This document shows, one piece after another, positions 14,201-18,701 of a stretch of 18,701 nucleotides of DNA. Within the stretch, counting starts at the first letter, position 1. Each line of letters opens with the position of its first letter. The translations under genes and the position numbers were made by a program. This DNA is from Fimbriimonadaceae bacterium (GTDB lineage Bacteria > Armatimonadota > Fimbriimonadia > Fimbriimonadales > Fimbriimonadaceae). The notes under the pieces were generated by a model, which was not told where the DNA came from, did no database searches, and saw only the letters and a list, made by a program, of their open reading frames with translations. Location of the stretch: the NCBI GenBank assembly GCA_025451715.1, contig JANWJY010000036.1:1-18701 (forward strand), given 5' to 3'.

Positions 14201-15614
14201 CGACCTTGCGCTCCCATTGGACAGTTCCAGAAGCGTTGAGCTTGGTCACAAACCCGTCAGCGCCGCCGCCGGGTGCGGCCGGGATGTAAGAGGCGAATGT
14301 CAAACCGGTGTTTCTGCCCGACAGGTAAACGTCTCCATTCGGTCCGACGACCATGTCGATCGCTGTCACGCCGTCTCCCGCTGGGCTGTAGTAACGGGAG
14401 CTGATCGGTGTGATCCCGCCGAGGTTGTCAACGTTGAACTTCGCGAGGAAGATGTCATTGGCACCTGTAAGTGCAGTGCCACTGCCCGCTGTGCCCGGGA
14501 AGTTGGCCGACGTCGTGCGTCCGGCAATCCAGAGGTCGCCCGTGTTGCGGTCCATCGAGATCGCGGTTCCGAACTCGCTTCCTGAGCCACCGAGGTATGC
14601 GACGTACGACGTGTCGTACGCGTCGCCGTCCATGCGGATGAGGAACGCATCCAGCGCTCCATTGAGCGTAAAGCCGTACGGCCCGTCCGTTATAGGGAAC
14701 GTGATCGAACTGGTCTCACCGGTGAGGAACAGGTTGCCCTCGTCGTCCGCGTGCGCACTGAACGGCTGCTCATAGCCAGTGCTGAAAAGGGGAACCGCGT
14801 CGCTACCGACATAGGTGCCGTAGACGAGCGGGTCGATGATCAGGGGCAGACGCGGGTCGTATTCTCCGATTTCGAACCCGATTCGGCTTCCACTAACTTG
14901 CTTGAACTTGGCGTTCACCACCCGCTGGGAGTTACCGACGGGCTGGTATGCGAACACCTTGTCCTGGGTCACTGGGCCGACGTACGTGTCGATGACGAGC
15001 TTGTCGTTCTGGACCGACACGCTGTCAGCGCCGAGCACGTCGAACATGACCTGGGAGGGGTCCTTGCCTGGTTCTACGACAATGTCGTACCGGTTCTGCT
15101 TCCCGTCGAAGTAGTTCCGCATGTGGACGCCCGGATAGAGCGACTTGACGTAGGCCTCCTTAAAGGACTGGACGCCTCGCGCATGGCGGTTCTCGCTTCC
15201 GACGAAGAAGTCAAACTTCGTCGATGAGGCCGCGTAGCCCCAAGGCTCGCTTGATGCACCTGCGCCGACGAACTTAAAGTTCAGGACGGTGCCTGTGCGC
15301 TGGATGCCATTGCTCGAGCTGCCCTCGAAACCGATCGGCTCAGGTCCGCCGCCTTTTGCACGGTGCAGCTTGTAGAAGTCGACCTTGAAGCCCTCACGCG
15401 TGACCCAGAAGTTGTATCCGGGCTGCGAGCTGACGAACAGCGCGCGCGAGTCCCACTGACCCTTGTTCTCAAGGAACGTATGGTTGTCGAACCTACGGTT
15501 TAGGAGGTCGGAACCCCCAAGTCCGGCTTGTGCGTACGCGACGCCAACCGTCGCGAGCACTCCAGCGATAATAACCAAGCACTTACGAAATAAACGCAAA
15601 AAGTTCTTTGTCAT
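11223..15614 (-). CDS. Large secreted SBBP beta-propeller protein with Ig-like repeats
   Basis: A 1463-residue exported protein. I start at the ATG at 15614, which has GGAGTG upstream (15620-15625) and gives a clean signal peptide (about 1-28, ending VAYA before QAGLGG). The longer start at 15662 adds 16 residues ahead of it. Residues about 40-250 match the N-terminal domain found before SBBP propellers (FLENKGQWDSRALFVSS). About 250-770 is a beta-propeller with SBBP-like blades (YLGGSGSEFGTAISMD, VGGSLFETAYAAAFD, YIGEASDDRVNDVFVD) and one acidic calcium-type insert (YDDGDENYNGVDDPADC). About 772-1463 holds seven Ig-like units. There is no LPXTG, PEP-CTERM or T9SS-type sorting tail that I can see. 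The role is probably surface or extracellular, adhesion-like. Substrate unknown. Confidence 0.9.
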   Translation of the reverse strand: MTKNFLRLFRKCLVIIAGVLATVGVAYAQAGLGGSDLLNRRFDNHTFLENKGQWDSRALFVSSQPGYNFWVTREGFKVDFYKLHRAKGGGPEPIGFEGSSSNGIQRTGTVLNFKFVGAGASSEPWGYAASSTKFDFFVGSENRHARGVQSFKEAYVKSLYPGVHMRNYFDGKQNRYDIVVEPGKDPSQVMFDVLGADSVSVQNDKLVIDTYVGPVTQDKVFAYQPVGNSQRVVNAKFKQVSGSRIGFEIGEYDPRLPLIIDPLVYGTYVGSDAVPLFSTGYEQPFSAHADDEGNLFLTGETSSITFPITDGPYGFTLNGALDAFLIRMDGDAYDTSYVAYLGGSGSEFGTAISMDRNTGDLWIAGRTTSANFPGTAGSGTALTGANDIFLAKFNVDNLGGITPISSRYYSPAGDGVTAIDMVVGPNGDVYLSGRNTGLTFASYIPAAPGGGADGFVTKLNASGTVQWERKVGSTATDGIGKIDVDAAGNVVMIGSFGFAGTQDTATAPAPAFHTTAGVYPEGRLIRSGDIFVVKMDPSGTTQFACLVGGSLFETAYAAAFDFEGSIYVGGATSSFDYPRNAGAYSETPAGSLTMTKIASDGTALRYSTGLRTTETIAMTGIDVDGRGMVTIGGVVGWRYNGFPNPTVPGTITVVDPLDGVYDDGDENYNGVDDPADCFSTTDGFVIFLNSAGSDVLFADYIGEASDDRVNDVFVDSVGATWLAGYEEAGFCVQPLPFGRTKTPFGIDPCITPNAFKSATDGVDGFLIKLRVQLPIVNSITLTPSTLPGGLGATSLATVSLRDPAPTGGVNLTVTVSNAVATSFAPTPGTTSQQLFIPAGQLTVQTTIYTFPVTSQVTSDVRAILDNDFVERRLTIKPWLDDFSISPASIVGGNPLTARVTLAAPAIQDTVVALSTNRPDLVTLPSPAEIVVPTGATTVTAFLPTVGVTVNENLIVSGSLLGVTKNAPATLLPAKLISFSFNPPRVNGGSNSVGTVTLDGKTGADRILTIAHVAGATGSLVNGLALPQTVTVPAQASSINFTVTAPPVTGSTFETMSATDGTTSVNGTLFIDDIDIAELIILPALDVISGTVLTCQVKLTRAAGTGGFTVDLSSSNPAAGNLSTNTVTIAEGNLLSPVFTFTCSVVPVDETTVITASKPGFSSVSQTVIVRAMSMTLTLNPTSVVGGVQNSTGTLTLSAPAPTGGLPVQVTSSNPTFASVPSPVTVPAGLTTVDFTITTSVTQIDRFINITAIASPAVQDVKVLTVLTPQFLSFIINPSAVTGPDGAVGTVTISAVAPTGGLVVDLSDNSAAASCPSTVTIPAGQSSASFNITTIAVTSDTVVTFTATLGTGSVQATLTVRSPIVAGITFSPPKIQGGGIAIGTITLDQPAPPGGLSIDITSANPVLAHFGGGAATTTINIPQGVRTGTFTVFSERVSRLLAVQFTGGPTGGTSFASGFLYLKP
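11226..13300 (-). repeat. Seven Ig-like repeats encoded in tandem
   Basis: The C-terminal 690 residues break into seven units of about 95-105 aa. Each begins with a pattern like ITLTPSTLPGG, LTLNPTSVVGG or ITFSPPKIQGG, then GTVTLxxPAPTGG, a short strand ending in an SNP-type turn, and VTIPAGxxxxxFxITT. The DNA copies have diverged, so the array is old rather than a recent duplication. Confidence 0.8.
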
Positions 15615-15640
15615 CGACCCACTCCAGAACGGCCATAGAC

Positions 15641-15669
15641 GCAATACGCCCCGCGTGCCCAAAGGGCAA
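15641..15669 (-). promoter_or_regulatory. Weak promoter candidate for the SBBP/Ig-repeat gene
   Basis: On the minus strand TTGCCC (15664-15669) and TATTGC (15641-15646) are separated by 17 nt, about 26 nt upstream of the ATG at 15614. This gene has a normal ribosome binding site and a real leader, unlike several neighbours. Match quality to consensus is modest (4/6 and 3/6). Confidence 0.25.
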
Positions 15670-15728
15670 CAGGGCGGCTAAGCTCGCCAAGGTTACCAGA
15701 TGGCACGCAAAAAACCACCCCGCGCACC

Positions 15729-15751
15729 ACACTCTGGTTGAACCCGAGTGT
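15729..15751. promoter_or_regulatory. 23-bp near-perfect palindrome, possible operator
   Basis: Arms ACACTC and GAGTGT flank GGTT-G-AACC. Ten of eleven base pairs match around a central G at 15740. It sits in the 229-bp gap upstream of the large SBBP gene, about 115 bp before its start. As RNA the one-base loop is poor, so a DNA-binding dimer site is more likely than a hairpin. Regulator unknown. Confidence 0.4.
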
Positions 15752-15797
15752 AACCCATCCAGGGGACGCCGCGATACGGCATTTTCGTTCAGAGCTT

Positions 15798-15822
15798 AAA
15801 ATAGCCACCCAATCTCGCGGCT
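15798..15822 (-). terminator. Probable rho-independent terminator after the lipoprotein gene
   Basis: On the minus strand AGCCGC (15817-15822) pairs with GTGGCT (15803-15808, one G-U pair) around an 8-nt loop and is followed by ATTTT. It lies 22 bp past the lipoprotein stop. The stem is short, so strength is uncertain. Confidence 0.5.
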
Positions 15823-15843
15823 CGCAGGGGCCCGCAAGCGTGG

Positions 15844-16281
15844 TCAGGGCCGCTTTTCGAACCGCCACTCAGCAAAGTCGCGGCTTTTCCCCACTTGCTT
15901 GAGCACGGACTTCCCGTCCTCTTCGACCACGTCGAACACGAGCTGGGCGTCAAGGTTCTTCAGGGTCTTCTCCACATTGATCGCCCCCGGGGTCTTGATC
16001 GCCTCGTCCCTCGACTGCTCGCCCACGTTCTCAATGATGAGCTGGACATGGCCGCCCTCTGACTCGACCTTGCCGCTCATTGCTGGGAACCCGGTCATCT
16101 TCCAAGACCTGCCTTCGATCGTCAGCACGTCCCCCAGCGGGCTCGACGTCTTCGGGTCGATCCTTGCCCACTCGCCTTGTGCAGCAGACGTCGCTCCGCA
16201 GCCACATCCAGCGAGGGCGGTGGCCACGAGTACGGCAGTCCCCGCCCAAACGAGTACTGCCTGGAACCTAGCCGCAGCCAA
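15844..16281 (-). CDS. Small lipoprotein, function unknown
   Basis: A 145-residue lipoprotein. The open frame extends further upstream, but that part is out of frame with and inside the M28 peptidase gene and reads as low-quality Ser/Arg-rich sequence. The best start is TTG at 16281, preceded by AAGAGG (16286-16291, 4-nt spacer). It gives a hydrophobic signal sequence ending in the lipobox ALAG-Cys26. The mature part contains short strand-like segments (DVLTIEGRSWKMTGF, HVQLIIENVGEQ, AQLVFDVVEEDGKSVLKQV). I do not recognise a family. It overlaps the M28 stop by 14 bp and is probably co-translated with it. Confidence 0.7.
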   Translation of the reverse strand: MAAARFQAVLVWAGTAVLVATALAGCGCGATSAAQGEWARIDPKTSSPLGDVLTIEGRSWKMTGFPAMSGKVESEGGHVQLIIENVGEQSRDEAIKTPGAINVEKTLKNLDAQLVFDVVEEDGKSVLKQVGKSRDFAEWRFEKRP

Positions 16282-17773
16282 CGTCCCTCTTGACCATCTC
16301 CGGAAGGCCGGCGACCCTTTGAAGGACGAGGTAGTTGAGCCGCGCGGAGCTAACGACCTTGTCGAAGTTAATCTTGTCGATCGTGTCCGTCGGCCTGTGA
16401 TAGTCCGGATGGAAGCCGGAGAACAGGAATGTGATCGGCACTCCCTTCCGGGCGAAGTTCGCATGGTCGCTGCGCTCATAGACGCCCTCCTCGTCGTACT
16501 CGAACTCGAACCCGATGTGCTTGTTCATGTCGAGCGTGATCTGGTGGAGCTCCGTCGAGATGCGCTTGCTGCCGACCAGGTGGATCGTGTGAACGTTGTC
16601 GTCCGCCTTGTCGTTGGCGGTCTCCTCGTTCCGACCGACCATGTCCATCTGGAGCAGGCAGTCCATCCGCTCGAGCGGGATGAGTGGGTTCTCGGTGTAG
16701 TACCGAGAGCCAATCAGGCCCATCTCTTCGCCGCAGAAGGCCATAAAGACGACCGTCCGCTTCGGCTTGACCGGGTTGCTGGCTAGAGCTTGGGCGACCA
16801 AGAGCATCGCTGTCGAGCCTGAGGCATCGTCGTCTGCGCCAGGAAACACGACTCCGCCGCTGATTCCGAGGTGGTCGAGGTGCGCTCCGACGCCGATGTA
16901 CTGCTCTTTGAGGGTTGGATCAGAACCGGGGAGCATGCCCACAACATTTGGAACCTTGATCTCCTCGGCCTTCACCTTCACAGTGAGCCCGAGCTTTCCC
17001 GAGACCTCCTTTGAGGTGACACCCTCCGCGCTCCCCTGGCTGGAGGCGACCAGTGTCGGGTCGACGCCTAAGGAACGCGCCAAGTCCAGCGCGTAGCGGC
17101 GCTCGATCTCAACGGACCGCGAACCTCGTCCGCCGCGGTTGCCGCCCTGTGCACCGCGTGAGATGCTGGGAACCGGTCTGGCCGCCTGCTGGACGACGAC
17201 GAGAACCATAGCCGGGTTCTTCCGGTTGACCGCGCTCCTCGCGTTCTGGTCTAAGTCGTCCGTGTTGACTACGACCGCCTTTCCTGTGAGGTCGAGTCCC
17301 TCCGGCAAGGCCGCGCCCTGCTTCATGCTCAAGAACACGACGGCTTCGACCGTAATGGCAGACTCAGACGTACCGCTCACACCGAGGCCCTTACCAATGC
17401 GGACCTCTCCCATCGGGCCCGTCAGGACCGTTCCCGCTTCGTCGATCGCCACGCTGTTGAAAGGAACGCCCTGGAAATAGGTGCCGTTGTCGCCTATTGG
17501 AAGAAGTCCAAGCTCCTTGAACCTTGCCGCAACGTATTCGGCGGCTTTCTGGAAACCGAGCTGACCCGTTCCCCGCCCGGCACACTCGGGCCCGGCGAGA
17601 TAGCTGAGGTGGTGCTTTGCCAGGTCGACCGTGATGGCCTCGAAGCCTTTTTCGAACTCCACCGGCGGAGGGATCGCGCCCTTGTACTGGGCTAACAGGG
17701 TCGATGAGGCGAAGGCGAGCGCAATCAGCGACGCCGGGCGAAGGAAAGTCCGGGGATCCTTTTGCAAAGTCAT
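16268..17773 (-). CDS. Secreted M28-family zinc peptidase (aminopeptidase-like)
   Basis: A 501-residue exported metallopeptidase. A signal peptide (about 1-29, TFLRPASLIALAFASSTLLAQ) precedes the mature enzyme. A segment with PA-domain character interrupts the region at about 105-255, including a Gly/Arg-rich patch. The M28 zinc site is complete: GAHLDHLG (His298), PGADDDASG (Asp314), FCGEEMGLIG (Glu349 catalytic, Glu350), QMDMVGRN (Asp377) and YHRPTDT (His459). I chose the ATG at 17773. A TTG at 17791 with GGGAG upstream is an alternative adding six residues, but would put acidic residues in the signal n-region. Likely role is trimming peptides outside the cytoplasm for nutrition. It overlaps the downstream lipoprotein gene. 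Confidence 0.92.
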   Translation of the reverse strand: MTLQKDPRTFLRPASLIALAFASSTLLAQYKGAIPPPVEFEKGFEAITVDLAKHHLSYLAGPECAGRGTGQLGFQKAAEYVAARFKELGLLPIGDNGTYFQGVPFNSVAIDEAGTVLTGPMGEVRIGKGLGVSGTSESAITVEAVVFLSMKQGAALPEGLDLTGKAVVVNTDDLDQNARSAVNRKNPAMVLVVVQQAARPVPSISRGAQGGNRGGRGSRSVEIERRYALDLARSLGVDPTLVASSQGSAEGVTSKEVSGKLGLTVKVKAEEIKVPNVVGMLPGSDPTLKEQYIGVGAHLDHLGISGGVVFPGADDDASGSTAMLLVAQALASNPVKPKRTVVFMAFCGEEMGLIGSRYYTENPLIPLERMDCLLQMDMVGRNEETANDKADDNVHTIHLVGSKRISTELHQITLDMNKHIGFEFEYDEEGVYERSDHANFARKGVPITFLFSGFHPDYHRPTDTIDKINFDKVVSSARLNYLVLQRVAGLPEMVKRDVGCG

Positions 17774-17838
17774 TTCTCCAGGTTCGTTCAAACGATACTC
17801 CCTTATACTTCTCTGACGCCTTTATCGTTCACCAGTTT

Positions 17839-18701
17839 TCAAAGGACCTCGCCTGTCATTCTGACGGAGTCAGTGCTCCGGCGATGGAGCGAGTGCGCCA
17901 GTCCGACCGCGTCGTCGAGGCGCAGGTCGACCACCGATCCTGACCCTCCGTACCCGGCAGCGGCAGTATTGAAGGCGACCGTGGAAAGTCCGAGGCGCCG
18001 CTGTAGGGGACTTTGCTTGACCATCGTGCTCTGGATCTTTTCGACAGGCACGTACATGGTCCGCCGCGAAAAGACCCCGTGCCGTGCCGCCAGAAAGTTC
18101 GGCTTGTTGTCGTACCCCGTCGTGCGGTAGTGCACCCAAGCTGTGAAGACCGCCCAGGCTGCCGCGGGGATGAGTGCGTAGAACGCGTCCCACCCGAAGT
18201 AGACCGCAGCCATTCCCGTCATCGCCGTATAGACCCACATGCTCACCTGGGCATGGGTGCGTATCGTCCATCGGCTCACTCGCTGCCAGCGCACGGCGTC
18301 GATCGGGCGCCCCGGCAGAACCGTCATAACGATGCCAGGGAGCCTGTCCGCCTCCAGAAGTGGGCACACGAGCGACGATCCGCCCATGTCCTCCTTCTGG
18401 AAGTGGCCCGCGGTCTCGACGTAGAGCTTGCAGAGGTGTAGCGCGCGCTGGAACAGCGTCTCCGTCGTACGGACAAGCTGTACCCTCGGCAGTGGCACAA
18501 AGCTCTCGATCTGATTGATCAGGCCATAGTGCCGTCGGAGCTTCCCGCCCTCGAGAGTGACCTCAAAGTTTCCGTACGAGAAGACCGCCGAGATGATCGA
18601 TGCGATCCATCCGAACAAAAGGAACACGATGCCGACGACCACAATCGTCACCCACGAGGAGCTTTCGACGTTCGGCATCGCGCCCTTGAAGAATCCTTCG
18701 A
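17839..18701 (-). CDS. PH-domain (bPH2, YdbT-like) membrane protein, 5' end missing
   Basis: The frame is open to the right edge, so the gene begins outside the window. An ATG at 18678 exists but is probably internal. Visible residues include two hydrophobic hairpins (WVTIVVVGIVFLLFGWIASIISAVF, and about 143-175 counted from that ATG), each followed by a bacterial PH-like domain: FEVTLEGGKLRRHYGLINQIESFVPLPRVQLVRTTE and ...LAARHGVFSRRTMYVPVEKIQSTMVKQSPLQRRLGLSTV. GL(I/F)xxxxxxVPLxRxQ is the bPH2 hallmark. Arrangement matches the second and third domains of YdbT-type proteins of about 450-500 residues. The function of these proteins is poorly known. The next gene (M28) starts 65 bp after its stop. 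Confidence 0.85.
   Translation of the reverse strand, partial: EGFFKGAMPNVESSSWVTIVVVGIVFLLFGWIASIISAVFSYGNFEVTLEGGKLRRHYGLINQIESFVPLPRVQLVRTTETLFQRALHLCKLYVETAGHFQKEDMGGSSLVCPLLEADRLPGIVMTVLPGRPIDAVRWQRVSRWTIRTHAQVSMWVYTAMTGMAAVYFGWDAFYALIPAAAWAVFTAWVHYRTTGYDNKPNFLAARHGVFSRRTMYVPVEKIQSTMVKQSPLQRRLGLSTVAFNTAAAGYGGSGSVVDLRLDDAVGLAHSLHRRSTDSVRMTGEVL

Noticed and set aside
15661..15780. Possible riboswitch in the leader of the large SBBP gene (segments such as GGTAACC and a T6 run)
   Set aside because: I could not assemble the conserved core or stems of any known class. Only a palindrome and weak stems are present.
16282..16479. N-terminal extension of the lipoprotein frame
   Set aside because: It lies inside the M28 coding sequence, is Ser/Arg/Thr-rich and would place a signal peptide in the middle of a protein. 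The TTG start at 16281 explains the data better.
15899..16786. 295-codon plus-strand open frame across the lipoprotein and M28 genes
   Set aside because: It is antisense to two genes, one with a complete zinc site and one with a lipobox. No recognisable domain.
1..18701. Mobile element, prophage, defence system or CRISPR array
   Set aside because: No transposase, integrase, recombinase, toxin-antitoxin pair, nuclease or spaced direct repeats were seen. Gene content and codon use look uniform.

Overview
The window is compact, GC-rich bacterial chromosome with genes on both strands, very short intergenic gaps and several 4-bp start/stop overlaps. Gene content is mostly housekeeping plus cell-envelope functions: an ECF sigma operon, signal peptidase I, purF, a folate-binding YgfZ-type protein, a dihydroorotase, a family 2 glycosyltransferase, phosphoglycerate mutase, a cyclophilin, a very large secreted beta-propeller/Ig-repeat protein, an M28 peptidase and a PH-domain membrane protein. 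The large SBBP/Ig-repeat protein, the DUF4446 protein and the mixed gene content suggest a deep-branching Gram-negative-type lineage such as Armatimonadota (Fimbriimonas-like). That placement is an inference, not proven by any marker here. I see no rRNA, tRNA, CRISPR array, transposase or phage gene.

Layout, left to right. The 3' tail of an unknown gene (ending at 161) converges on a minus-strand operon of DUF4446 membrane protein, ECF sigma factor and a FecR-like anti-sigma protein (2123 down to 148). Diverging from it on the plus strand are lepB and a Nudix hydrolase, overlapping by 4 bp. purF (minus) follows, diverging from a TMEM14-like membrane protein (plus). A YgfZ/GcvT-type protein (minus) then diverges from a two-gene plus-strand pair of exported proteins, one DUF2993-like and one unknown. 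A GC-rich inverted repeat separates these from a class I-type dihydroorotase (minus). The plus strand then carries a glycosyltransferase and gpmA. Converging on gpmA is a minus-strand pair: a 55-residue membrane protein and a cyclophilin. A strong hairpin separates that pair from the 4.4-kb SBBP/Ig-repeat gene. The right end holds an M28 peptidase with an overlapping lipoprotein gene and the truncated PH-domain protein.

Export and envelope biology is a recurring theme. Signal peptidase I, at least four proteins with signal peptides, one lipoprotein, and an ECF sigma/anti-sigma pair that probably senses envelope state lie close together, although they are not in one operon.

The most interesting structure not explained by gene calls is a recurrent -10-like hexamer (TAnnnT) placed only 6-8 nt before the start codon of at least five genes (purF, the TMEM14-like gene, pyrC, gpmA and the small 55-aa gene). 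This spacing is what leaderless mRNAs would need. Other points are the hidden 55-aa gene, the zinc-less anti-sigma with a secretin/TonB short-N-domain-like tail, the Gln substitution in the dihydroorotase HxH metal motif, and two small non-coding repeats that look like dispersed elements.
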